Positions 21,455-29,996 of a DNA stretch of 64,000 nt are shown here, in pieces. Each line of letters opens with the position of its first letter. Within the stretch, counting starts at the first letter, position 1. The position numbers and the translations under genes are program-made. This DNA comes from Phytohabitans sp036906915 (GTDB lineage Bacteria; Actinomycetota; Actinomycetes; Mycobacteriales; Micromonosporaceae), in contig NZ_JBAKHX010000011.1 of the NCBI RefSeq assembly GCF_036906915.1, positions 1 to 64,000 of the forward strand. The letters are read 5' to 3'. The notes under the pieces were generated by a model. It did no database searches. It was not told where the DNA came from and saw only the letters and a program-made list of their open reading frames with translations.

Positions 21455-21620
21455 TCACGGACGGGGCCGCTGGCGGAGGTTGTCGAGGAGCCCTCTCGCC
21501 TGCTCGTGTCCATGGTGGAGGGCCGCCCGGTAGAGCTGTTCGGCTTTGTCCGGGTGTCCGGCGCGGACCAGGAGGGTGTCGAGCCTGGGCAGGCACCTGC
21601 CTTCGCCGGACTTGCCCCGG
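21455..21620 (-). pseudogene. C-terminal TPR-repeat remnant
   Basis: The minus-strand frame ends with a TPR-like helix pair, LVRAGHPDKAEQLYRAALHH then QARGLLDNLRQRPRP. Upstream the frame degenerates into low-quality sequence with no start. It is probably the tail of a lost tetratricopeptide gene. Bases 21621-21881 show no gene. Confidence 0.4.
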
Positions 21621-21881
21621 CCCCGCTGGAGCGCCAGTGGTGGGTGAGGACGAGCTGCCCTGGTCACAGGTGCCGCGCGAGCAGTGGCGCTGGCACATTG
21701 CTGCTGCCGCTCCCGGCCGTACCGCCGGGGGAAGGTGCCCTGGAACGGGCCCGCGAGCAGAGCCGCGCCGCGTGCCCGGCCGTCGACCGGGTACGCCTGG
21801 CCGCGCTGATCACATCCGCCCACCGGCATGGCCCCCCGAGGCCACATGTGATGCCCATCGCGTCGAGGACGCCGCAACGCC

Positions 21882-22397
21882 CTACGGGAGGGCGACCTTG
21901 AAGTCCGGTCCAGTGTCAGACACGACGAACGGCGCGTGCCCGGTTTCGACCCTATCGACGACCAAGTCCGCGAAGACCAGAGACAGGTTGTGGCCGTTCG
22001 TCTCGATGGACGCTTCGTAGAACTCAAACCCGAGATCGTGCGACCACCGCTTGGCATCAACCGAATCCCGCACGAGCTTCATCCCCGGATACAGCGCCTG
22101 CCACCTGACGCCCCACACATACCCGTCGAGGTCGCGTCCCTGGGCGTGGTGAACGAGCAGTGGGTCGAGTGATCGTTTCCAGATCTCCGGCGGCAGAGCC
22201 GATGTGATCACGGCGCGAACGCAGTACTTGAACCGATACCGGAGGTGCTCCGGAGCCACGCCGGTACGAGGATCGGCGGTGGCGTAGACGAAGAGGTCGT
22301 AGTCGCGCATGTAATCGACGAAGCCATGAAACACGATGGCTTGATCGAAGACGTCGTCAAACGCCGCCTGGATTTCGGAGATGTCCACCACCAACAT
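21882..22397 (-). CDS. YxiG-like domain protein
   Basis: 171 residues, complete. The blocks FDQAIVFHGFVDYMRDYDLF, RYRFKYCVRAVI, DGYVWGVRWQALYPG and TNGHNLSLVFADLVVD correspond to what I recall of the YxiG-like family. In other bacteria such proteins occur near polymorphic toxins, but no toxin is adjacent, so any immunity role is speculative. Start ATG 22397. Confidence 0.6.
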   Translation of the reverse strand: MLVVDISEIQAAFDDVFDQAIVFHGFVDYMRDYDLFVYATADPRTGVAPEHLRYRFKYCVRAVITSALPPEIWKRSLDPLLVHHAQGRDLDGYVWGVRWQALYPGMKLVRDSVDAKRWSHDLGFEFYEASIETNGHNLSLVFADLVVDRVETGHAPFVVSDTGPDFKVALP

Positions 22398-22802
22398 GAT
22401 CGCGCATCCCCGCGCTCATGACGAGCGACGCGGCCCGCTGCCGCTCTACCCGAAAATCCGGGGGCGTTGACCGAGGTGCCGTCCGCCAGGAACCGTGTCG
22501 TCGCCTGAGGCAGCCAGCGCACCGTGCGTGAGCATGCCGGTGACCCGCAGGACTACTCGGGTATCTGTGGACCGCTTTACTCAACGCGCTTTGCGATGCC
22601 CACCGCCCGTGGTCGCGTGGCTACCGGTGGGCGAGCGGCCGGGTAGGGTGTCGGTGGGCGTCACCTGGTGTCGTTGCCGGTGATGGTGTCGAAGCCACAG
22701 TTAGGCGCCGGGGGTTCTTCCGGCCAAAAACAGAAATCAGTGGCGTCCTCGTGCCGAGGTCAGGGTGGCCGGTGTAACGGGAATCCGACCGGGCCGCAAG
22801 TA
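22398..22802. other. Intergenic region without a supported gene
   Basis: No convincing gene. It holds an inverted repeat GCCCACCG (22598-22605) with CGGTGGGC (22625-22632) that could end transcription, and presumably the promoter of the downstream sigma gene. Confidence 0.5.
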
Positions 22803-23399
22803 ATGAACGTGAGCGAAACAATGGTCGAGTCACATCCACGCCCCGGGACGGGGCAAGCAGCCGCGCCCCCGGGCGGCGGTCTGCTGGTGGAGTTCGAGAC
22901 GGTGTATCGGGCCAACTTCGGTGTTGTCACCGCGTTCTTCGCGCGACGAAGTACCGATCCACAGACGATCGCCGATCTGACGTCGGACACCTTCGTCCAG
23001 GCGATCGTGTCATTTCCGACGTTCGATCCTGGGAAGGGCACCGCGCGGGCGTGGTTGATCGGCATCGCCAGGCGGGTGTTCGCCAAGCACTGTGAGTCCA
23101 CCAGCCGCACCAGGGACCTGGTTCTGCGGCTGGGCGGGCACCGTGAGCTTGACGTGGACGAGGCCGCGGAGCTGGTGGTGCGGATCGACGCCGAGCGCGA
23201 GGGGCGTGGCCTGCTGGACGCCATGACCTCGCTGTCCGCGCTGGAGCGAGAGGTGGTCGAGTTGGTTGACCTGGTCGGCATGACGCCCAAGGAGGCGGCG
23301 GTGACACTCGGCGTCTCGTCGGGTGCGCTTCGGATCAGGCTGTTTCGGGCGCGCAACGGGTTGCGCGCTCTTGCGGGACGGAAGAAGGGGCAGGACTGA
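22803..23399 (+). CDS. ECF RNA polymerase sigma factor
   Basis: 198 residues from ATG 22803. After a Pro-rich N-terminus, region 2 runs from FETVYRANFGVVTAFFARRS to TARAWLIGIARRVFAKHCES, and region 4 contains LSALEREVVELVDLVGMTPK and EAAVTLGVSSGALRIRLFRA. It is followed five bases later by a membrane protein and then by a giant subtilase, forming a sigma-partner-protease row. Confidence 0.9.
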   Translation: MNVSETMVESHPRPGTGQAAAPPGGGLLVEFETVYRANFGVVTAFFARRSTDPQTIADLTSDTFVQAIVSFPTFDPGKGTARAWLIGIARRVFAKHCESTSRTRDLVLRLGGHRELDVDEAAELVVRIDAEREGRGLLDAMTSLSALEREVVELVDLVGMTPKEAAVTLGVSSGALRIRLFRARNGLRALAGRKKGQD

Positions 23400-23403
23400 G
23401 GTC

Positions 23404-24018
23404 ATGGGCAAGTTCGAGGAGCGATTGTTCGGCGATCTCGTGCAGCGGCACGGGGGCGCGATCAGCGAGGCCGTCCGTCCGGCGCCTCGCCCGTCGAGTG
23501 TCCGTCCACTGTGGATTGCGGCTGGGGCGTTGACGGTCGCCGGGTCGATCGCGATCGCGGTGACCGGCTTCGGCGGAAACAGCCCGGCGTTCGCGGTGAG
23601 CAAGGACGCCGATGGTGTGGTGACGCTGTCCATCAAGGACATCCGCGCGGTGGACGCCGCCAACGCCGAGCTGCGCAGGATCGGCGCCCCGGTCCTGGCT
23701 GTCCCGATGACGGTGGACTGCAAGGACACGTTCGAGATCGACGAGGGCTTTGTCGGCGAGATGAGCGGCACCGTGGCAAGCGGCAGCGGCGATGAGGGCT
23801 CGGTCACCGTGCGGACCAAGGGCCTGCGGCCGGGCTCCACTGTGCTGGTGGCCGCGAAGAAGGACGGCGACGAGTTCACGTTGAGCGACGGCTTTGCGGT
23901 GCGGGGCACGGCACCGAGCTGCCTGCCTGACGTTCCCGACGCTGCCGACGTGCCGGGTGGCTCCACCGGCGCCGGCGTGAGCGTGGTTCCTGTCTCGCCG
24001 ACCGGGCCGGGGCGGTAG
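23404..24018 (+). CDS. Membrane protein, putative anti-sigma partner
   Basis: 204 residues. A short cytoplasmic N-terminus (MGKFEERLFGDLVQRHGG) is followed by one TM helix (about 36-56, IAAGALTVAGSIAIAVTGFG) and an extracytoplasmic domain. It lies between the sigma gene and the protease gene with gaps of 4 and 3 bases, so all three are one operon. Confidence 0.7.
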   Translation: MGKFEERLFGDLVQRHGGAISEAVRPAPRPSSVRPLWIAAGALTVAGSIAIAVTGFGGNSPAFAVSKDADGVVTLSIKDIRAVDAANAELRRIGAPVLAVPMTVDCKDTFEIDEGFVGEMSGTVASGSGDEGSVTVRTKGLRPGSTVLVAAKKDGDEFTLSDGFAVRGTAPSCLPDVPDAADVPGGSTGAGVSVVPVSPTGPGR

Positions 24019-24021
24019 GAC

Positions 24022-27000
24022 GTGAGGTCATTGGGGAAGGTGAAAAGGACGGCGATCGCCGCCGTCGTCCTGGGCATTGCCGCTGCCGGCCAGACCGCGT
24101 CGTCGCCGCACGCGGCGGCGGCGCCGCAGCCGGGAGCGACGGTGGAGCAGCGCTCGGTGACGCTGCTCACCGGCGACAAGGTGATCCTTGGGCCGACACC
24201 TCAGGCGCCCGTGCGGATCGTCCGGGCCAAGGGGCGCGAGAACATCGGCTTCTCGGTGCGGAAAGACAGGGGCGGTGTGTACGTTGTCCCGGCCGATGCG
24301 GCGAAGCTCGTCGCCGGCGGTCAGCTCGACGCGCGGCTGTTCGACGTGGCCGGTCTGGTTGCGCAGGGCTACGGCGACGCGGACGGGAAGACGCTGTCGG
24401 TGATCGTGCAGTACCAGCCAGGAACGAGTCGCACCGCCGCGCAACCTGACGGCGCGCGGGTCACCCGCCAACTCCCGGCGGTCGGCGGCGCGGCGCTGCG
24501 GATCACCAAGGGCGACAACGCGTACTGGAAGTCGATCAGTGGCGGTGGCACGGCGCCGAAGGCGCTCGGCGCCGGGGTGGCGAAGGTGTGGCTGAACGGG
24601 ATCCGCAAGCCGCTTCTGGACCGCAGCACCGCGCAGATCGGCGCTCCGGCGGCGTGGCGGGCCGGGTACACCGGCAAGGGCGTCATGGTGGCGGTGCTCG
24701 ACACCGGGGTGGACGACTCCCATCCCGACCTGGTCGGCAGGATCGCCGAGGCACGCAACTTCACCGAGGATCCGGACACAGTAGACCGGGTGGGCCACGG
24801 CACCCACGTGGCGGCCACGATCGGCTCCAAGGACGCCGAGTACCGGGGTGTGGCGCCGGAGGCCACGCTGGTCTCGGGCAAGGTTTGCGTCCTGGAGGGC
24901 TGTCCTGACGACGCGATCATCGCTGGCCTGCAGTGGGCCGCTGCGGAACGACGCGTCAAGGTGGTCAACCTGAGCCTTGGCGGCCAGGACTTTCCGGGCG
25001 TCGACCCGTTGGAGGAGGCGGTCAACCGGTTGACCGCCGAGCACGGCACCTTGTTCGTCGTCGCCGCCGGCAACTCGGGCACGGAAGGTGACGAGACGGT
25101 CGGTAGCCCGGCCTCCGCCGACGCCGCGCTGGCGGTTGGCGCGGTCAACCGCCGGGACGTGCTCGCCGACTTCTCCAGCCGGGGTCCACGGGTCGGCGAC
25201 GGCGCGGTCAAGCCGGACATCACCGCTCCCGGCGTGGGTATCGTGGCCGCGCGGGGCAAGGACGGCATCATCGGCGAGCCTGGGCAGACCCGGGTCGCTC
25301 TCGACGGGACGTCCATGGCCACGCCCCACGTGGCCGGGGCCGCGGCACTGCTGCTCCAGCAGCATCCGGATTGGACGCCCGGGCAGGTCAAGGCCGCGCT
25401 GATGGCCTCGGCCAAGCCGACCGGGGACCTCGGCGCCTACGGCCAGGGGGCCGGCCGGGTCGACCTGGCACGCGCCATCAAGCAGACGGTGCTGGTCGAG
25501 CAGCCGAGTCTGAGCTTCGGCACGCAGGAGTGGCCGCACAACGACGACAAGCCGGTGACCAGGACGCTGACCTACCGCAACGTCGGCCCTGACGAGGTCA
25601 CCCTCGATCTCGCCGTCGAGGCGGCGGCCGGACCGGACGGCAAGCCTGCGCCGGCCGGGATGTTCCTGCTGGCCGAGCCGAAGGTGACCGTGCCGGCCGG
25701 CGGCACCGGGACCGTCGAGGTCACTGCCGACACCCGCGTCGGCTCCGCTGACGGCGCCTTCACCGCACGGGTGGTGGCGAAGTCCGGCGACCTGGCCGTT
25801 GTGACGGCCATGGGTGTGGTGCGCGAGGAGGAGTCCTACAACCTCACCATCCCGGTCATCGGCAGAGACGGGCAGCCCGCGCCTGATTACGAGATCAGCC
25901 TGTACGGGTATGACCGGTTCCTCGTCAAGCGGCTCTACGACCCCAGTGGCACCGCGAACATCCGCCTTCCTCGTGGCCGCTACCTGCTGAGCAGTAGCGT
26001 CTTCACCGGTGAGAACGAGCACGACACTGTTGTGCGACCCTTCCTGGACCTGACCAAGGACCAGTCGGTCACGCTCGACGCACGCAAGACCACGCCGGTC
26101 ACCGCCACGGTGCGGCGTCCGGAGGTCAAACGGCTCCACTCGCTTGTGGGTATCAACTTGAAGGCCGGGGATAGCGGGTACACCGCCGTTGACTGGGTGG
26201 CCGGGGACAGTGTTCTTCGGTCCGCACATGTTGGTCCGGACGCACCGCCCGGACGGGTGGCCGGCGTGTACCACGCGGTCCTCGCGAAGCCGGCGCCGGA
26301 TGGCGGCTTCGTCGACGCGCCCTACGTCTACAACCTGGGGTGGTTCACGCCGAACAGGATGTACACCGGCACGCGAGTCGTACGCGACGACGATCTGGCA
26401 AAGGTGCGTGTGCGCACCGTGCCGCGCGGCGAGGATCAGATGGCCATGCGGGTCTCCATCCCGACGTCCACCGCGTTCGAGGGTGCCTCGGCCGGCCTGA
26501 GCATCGGATTGGACGTGCGACTTCCCAGCGAGCGGACCGAACTGTTCACCACCGACGGGGTGGCCTGGCAGACAACCAGCTCCCAGGACAACGCTCTGCA
26601 GGTCGCACCCGGCCGGCAGTACCGCCCCGGTGAGCACCGCGAGGTCTGGCACGGCGGCGGTGTGTTCGGCCCTTCCCTGCCAGGCCCGCGCTACGCGGTC
26701 AGCCACGCTCTTCAGCTGCCAGACGCCTTCTGGTTCAACGTGGCGCTGTTCAGCCCATCGTCTGACACCTGGGGGGTGACCACAGTGGACAGCGCGAGAA
26801 CCGTGGTCCGCCAGAACGGGAAGGTGATCTGCGAGTCGGCGGGCGCGGGTACCTGCATCACCGACGGCAGGTACGCTGGCCAGTTCCGGGTCGAAGCCGA
26901 GGCCACACAGGGTATGACTGACGTGTCGACCCGCGTCAGCGCCGTATGGACGTTCGCCAAGGAGGACGACAAACCCGCCGACCTGCCGATCCAGGTGATC

Positions 27001-27300
27001 AGGTTCGGTGCGAAGCTGAACGATGACAACTCCGCGCCGGGCGGACGGATCTTTCCGATCCCCGTCCAGGTGCAGCGCAACCCCGGTGCACCGGCCACGT
27101 CGGTGAAGTCGCTGACCGTCGAGGCATCCTTCGATGACGGAGCCACCTGGCGGAAGGTGCCCGTCGTCACGTTCGGCGACCAGCGGATCGCGCTGGTGAG
27201 CAACCCCGCCAACGGATACGTGTCGCTGCGGGCCAAGGCGGTCGACAGCGCAGGAGGAACCGTAGAGCAAACCATCATCCATGCCTATCGGATCCGCTGA
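24022..27300 (+). CDS. Secreted S8 subtilisin-like serine protease, 1092 residues (paralogue)
   Basis: The signal peptide (about 1-35) is followed by a prodomain, then the S8 domain with D227 (VAVLDTGVDDSHPDL), H259 (GHGTHVAAT) and S431 (DGTSMATPHVAG), and a 600-residue beta-rich C-terminus with MG2/Ig-like blocks. It parallels the protease at 13196 over its whole length (same QIGAPAAW block before the catalytic Asp, same ending EVSYDDGATW/EASFDDGATW). GTG start three bases after the membrane protein gene, so expression is probably under the ECF sigma factor of this operon. Confidence 0.92.
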   Translation: MRSLGKVKRTAIAAVVLGIAAAGQTASSPHAAAAPQPGATVEQRSVTLLTGDKVILGPTPQAPVRIVRAKGRENIGFSVRKDRGGVYVVPADAAKLVAGGQLDARLFDVAGLVAQGYGDADGKTLSVIVQYQPGTSRTAAQPDGARVTRQLPAVGGAALRITKGDNAYWKSISGGGTAPKALGAGVAKVWLNGIRKPLLDRSTAQIGAPAAWRAGYTGKGVMVAVLDTGVDDSHPDLVGRIAEARNFTEDPDTVDRVGHGTHVAATIGSKDAEYRGVAPEATLVSGKVCVLEGCPDDAIIAGLQWAAAERRVKVVNLSLGGQDFPGVDPLEEAVNRLTAEHGTLFVVAAGNSGTEGDETVGSPASADAALAVGAVNRRDVLADFSSRGPRVGDGAVKPDITAPGVGIVAARGKDGIIGEPGQTRVALDGTSMATPHVAGAAALLLQQHPDWTPGQVKAALMASAKPTGDLGAYGQGAGRVDLARAIKQTVLVEQPSLSFGTQEWPHNDDKPVTRTLTYRNVGPDEVTLDLAVEAAAGPDGKPAPAGMFLLAEPKVTVPAGGTGTVEVTADTRVGSADGAFTARVVAKSGDLAVVTAMGVVREEESYNLTIPVIGRDGQPAPDYEISLYGYDRFLVKRLYDPSGTANIRLPRGRYLLSSSVFTGENEHDTVVRPFLDLTKDQSVTLDARKTTPVTATVRRPEVKRLHSLVGINLKAGDSGYTAVDWVAGDSVLRSAHVGPDAPPGRVAGVYHAVLAKPAPDGGFVDAPYVYNLGWFTPNRMYTGTRVVRDDDLAKVRVRTVPRGEDQMAMRVSIPTSTAFEGASAGLSIGLDVRLPSERTELFTTDGVAWQTTSSQDNALQVAPGRQYRPGEHREVWHGGGVFGPSLPGPRYAVSHALQLPDAFWFNVALFSPSSDTWGVTTVDSARTVVRQNGKVICESAGAGTCITDGRYAGQFRVEAEATQGMTDVSTRVSAVWTFAKEDDKPADLPIQVIRFGAKLNDDNSAPGGRIFPIPVQVQRNPGAPATSVKSLTVEASFDDGATWRKVPVVTFGDQRIALVSNPANGYVSLRAKAVDSAGGTVEQTIIHAYRIR

Positions 27301-27315
27301 CTCAACGCCGCGAAG

Positions 27316-27346
27316 GCCGGGCTGCGGCGAACGTCCGCAGCCCGGC
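27316..27346 (+). terminator. Terminator after the second protease
   Basis: A 12-bp perfect stem GCCGGGCTGCGG/CCGCAGCCCGGC with a seven-base loop lies 16 bases after the stop codon. Confidence 0.8.
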
Positions 27347-27596
27347 GCCCGCCACCGCCGTCGCGCCAAGGGTGTAGGCGATACGAAAGCGCGGCGTCAG
27401 CGAGCACCCTTAGGGTGTGGACGGTCCGGCCGGCGTTCAACAACTGCCGCGTGCCAACGGCTGCGCACCAGATCGCGGCCGACGCCGACGTTGCTCACGT
27501 CGTCTTTCGTGGCCCATCCTCGTGTTTTGTGGGTGCTGATGCGACGATCCCGCTTGACGTTGCCACCGCCGGCGCGCTGGCGTTGCTGCCCTCGTG

Positions 27597-28169
27597 TCAC
27601 CTGGCCGGCCGGTACGGTTCGGTCGTCGACGAGGCGATCAGGGCGCTCAGCGTGTGGCGGAACCGTACGATCCGGCCGCGCGGCCCGTCATCGTCCGACG
27701 ACCAGAGGTTCGTCGCTGTCGTGGTGTACGTCCGTCCGCCCGATCGCAGGGTCACCACCACCAGCAGCGAACCGTCCTTTACGCTCCCCGGCGAGGACAG
27801 GTGCTGGTTGCGGGCCAGCCCAGCTCGGTGGGCGAGGGCGTAGATCCGGCGGTACCGGTCCGGAGTGAGGACATGTTCGGTGGCTCGTTGCAGGTTCCCG
27901 TCCTGGCCAGCCGGGATGATCACGCGGCCGCCGCCGAGGATGGTGACCTCCGGTACCTCCGCTGTCTCCCAGGGCCCAACCAGGCTCCGCCACTCCTTCA
28001 CCTGCAGCACGGCTGTGCCGGGATCGGCGGGCGGCTCGGGCACCCGGGCGGGCGGCGCGTGAATCGACCCGGTGACCACGGCGAGGATGGCCGCCGCCTC
28101 ACCGGCAAGGGTAGGCAGGCGCACGTCCGATACGACGCCCAACCCAACGGCCTGATTCCCGGGCGGCAT
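27597..28169 (-). CDS. Hypothetical protein (actinobacterial conserved type)
   Basis: 190 residues from ATG 28169. The layout EVTILGGGRVIIPAGQ, then LTPDRYRRIYALAHRAGLAR, then LLVVVTLRSGGRTYTTTATN resembles a family of secreted actinobacterial proteins, but the usual signal peptide is missing, so the N-terminus may be truncated. No enzyme motif. Convergent with the protease gene. Confidence 0.5.
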   Translation of the reverse strand: MPPGNQAVGLGVVSDVRLPTLAGEAAAILAVVTGSIHAPPARVPEPPADPGTAVLQVKEWRSLVGPWETAEVPEVTILGGGRVIIPAGQDGNLQRATEHVLTPDRYRRIYALAHRAGLARNQHLSSPGSVKDGSLLVVVTLRSGGRTYTTTATNLWSSDDDGPRGRIVRFRHTLSALIASSTTEPYRPAR

Positions 28170-28246
28170 CAGGTCAACGACAAGGACCTACGCGGCGTCT
28201 GGCCTGGCTGCTGGCCGCCTGGCCGCAGGACGAAGCTCACCACCGC

Positions 28247-28423
28247 GCGGTTGTCGACCAACGTCAACGACTTCGCCCTGGTGGACCTCCTCGGCCTGCT
28301 CGGGCTGCGGATCTTCGAAGCCTGCGGATCCAACTTCCCGGACCTGGGCGAAGAACACGGGCACCGGGTCCTACGCGTGCGTGGCAAAGGCCGCCGACAG
28401 TGCACCGTCCGGCTTGTCATTTC
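28247..28423 (+). pseudogene. Tyrosine-recombinase fragment
   Basis: A plus-strand stretch reads LTTARLSTNVNDFALVDLLG then LLGLRIFEACGSNFPDLGEE and GHRVLRVRGKGRRQCTV. This is the catalytic-domain entry of an actinobacterial tyrosine integrase around the first catalytic Arg (LRIFEA). Both ends are missing. It is a relic of an element other than the AICE, whose integrase is of a different type. Confidence 0.6.
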
Positions 28424-28427
28424 TCTG

Positions 28428-28620
28428 GCGGCGGCCGGTCGGTCGGCTGCTCTGGGTAGGTGCTCTCGTGGGGCCAGCTGTGCCAGCAGCTTGAGCAGCC
28501 GTCGGCTGTGCAGTTCATCCAGCCGCCGCAGACGGCGTCCGGCTCCCAGAGCACGTGGACGGTGATCGGGGTGAGGGCATTGGTCGCACGTCGTCGGTGG
28601 GGACCAGCCCGATTGGGGCT
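28428..28620 (-). pseudogene. Small Cys-rich protein, frameshifted
   Basis: The minus strand encodes CDQCPHPDH in one frame and then VHVLWEPDAVCGGWMNCTAD followed by GCSSCWHSWPHES in another, ending at a TGA near 28428. The Cys and His spacing suggests a small zinc-binding protein interrupted by one indel. Bases 28640-29102 hold nothing further. Confidence 0.35.
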
Positions 28621-29102
28621 TGGTTCACGAGGCGCCTCCGTCCAGCGGGTCGACGTACTCTATGCCGCCATGGCGCCGCAGCGTCGATCGCGAGAACCGT
28701 TGATCAGGTGCACACACATGCCCCGATGAGGGCTTGGGGCCGCTACAGGAAGCTGAGCGGCCCCCGGACTCGGCCCGGCTTGAACGGGCTGCCACCCTCT
28801 CCAATTGCGGGTGCGATCATCCGGAGCCAGCGCACCTTGGGCGAGGACCGGCACAGCATAAGGCGTCGCGCAATCATGCGACGGCCCAATTAGTCGGAAC
28901 CAAGATCGGTTCACTCAACTGCCGCGATCCGCGCGGCGTATCGCGTTCCAGCCGCGAGCGCGACGAGCCGCGGAGGGCTGGATGCGTCCGGTCTGTGTCC
29001 TCGACCGCGGTAACGGGCAGAGCCGGGTGGGTAAACTGAGGCGCGCGGTGCCGCATTTTATATATTCGGACAAGTCGTGTCAAGTCGTGATTTATGTGGA
29101 TG

Positions 29103-29148
29103 GTGCCCCCGGCAGGATTCGAACCTGCGCCACCGCCTCCGGAGGGCG
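29103..29148 (-). other. attL: 46-bp copy of the 3' part of tRNA-Arg(CCG)
   Basis: These 46 bases are identical to 46238-46283, the 3' half of the intact tRNA-Arg on the minus strand, from just outside A73 to the anticodon stem. The tRNA is incomplete here. This is the left junction of the integrated element; the integrase gene lies beside the right junction. Confidence 0.92.
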
Positions 29149-29319
29149 TGAAGGTCGCGGCGTCGAGCAGTGTCGTGACCTGCGTCAACGCTACCTCACC
29201 GCCGGCTGCGTCGGAGACGATGGCGTACCGGTGGCGTGATCATGGTTCCCGCCGTGCTTCCAAGGCTGTTTCGCTGGCGCGCGTCTACGCTGGTTGGGCT
29301 GGCGTCTGGAAGGAGTCGT

Positions 29320-29988
29320 GTGGATTCAGCCCAGGACTACAAGTATCGGCGCGCCGTAGCTGAGCTGCGCCGCCGCATCGAGGATGGGGCATATGGCCCG
29401 TCCGGCGAGCTTCCACCGGCACCGCGGCTTGCCGATGACCTCGGCGTGACGCCCGCAACCGCCCGTCGCGCGCTGGCCGAGCTTGACCGCGAGGGTATGA
29501 CCGCTGGCCGGCGAGGTCGGCCGCGCATGGTTCTACGCGACGTCGGCCCGGTCGCCACGCGGTATGAGCGCGTTGCGGAGCAGATCCGTAGCGGCATCCA
29601 GCAAGGGGCATTCGCGGCCGGCACGCCGCTGCCGGGCGAATTAGAGTTGGCCGATCGGTTTCAGGTGGCCCGGTCAACGGTCCGGCAGGCACTCTCACTG
29701 CTTGAACAGGCGGGCGACATCGAGCGCCGATCGGGCCGCCGCTACGTTCCAGGAAGCGCCGAATCAAGCGATTTGGCATATGAGCGGGTCGCATCACAGA
29801 TTCGAAAAGCCATTGCGTCAGGCAAGTACGCTGCTGGCGCGAAACTGCCGGGCGAGCACAAGTTGAGTTCCGACTTCTCGGTTAGTAGGCCAACGATACG
29901 GCAAGCGCTACAGGTTCTTGAGCACGATGGTGCGGTGTATTCGCTTCCTAAGCAAGGATGGTATGTCGGCACTAGGCGTGAGGAGTAA
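29320..29988 (+). CDS. Triple-domain GntR-type regulator (KorSA-like)
   Basis: 222 residues made of three consecutive GntR winged helix-turn-helix domains: about 5-70 (YRRAVAELRRRIEDGAYGPS), 75-145 (RYERVAEQIRSGIQQGAFAA, STVRQALSLLEQAG) and 150-220 (AYERVASQIRKAIASGKYAA, PTIRQALQVLEHDG). No ligand domain. GTG 29320 lies five bases after GGAAGGAG. In pSAM2 the GntR protein KorSA silences excision and transfer; by position this protein could do the same. Confidence 0.85.
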   Translation: MDSAQDYKYRRAVAELRRRIEDGAYGPSGELPPAPRLADDLGVTPATARRALAELDREGMTAGRRGRPRMVLRDVGPVATRYERVAEQIRSGIQQGAFAAGTPLPGELELADRFQVARSTVRQALSLLEQAGDIERRSGRRYVPGSAESSDLAYERVASQIRKAIASGKYAAGAKLPGEHKLSSDFSVSRPTIRQALQVLEHDGAVYSLPKQGWYVGTRREE

Positions 29989-29996
29989 TTGCCCTA

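Noticed and set aside
21343..22020. Plus-strand ORF opposite the YxiG-like gene
   Set aside because: Its translation is compositionally biased and shows no family, while the minus-strand gene has conserved blocks.
24028..27369. Very long ORF antisense to the second protease (1113 codons), and similar ones opposite the RND and Ro genes
   Set aside because: High-GC coding DNA opens antisense frames. Their translations are rich in His, Arg and Gln without domains, while the sense strands encode clear families.
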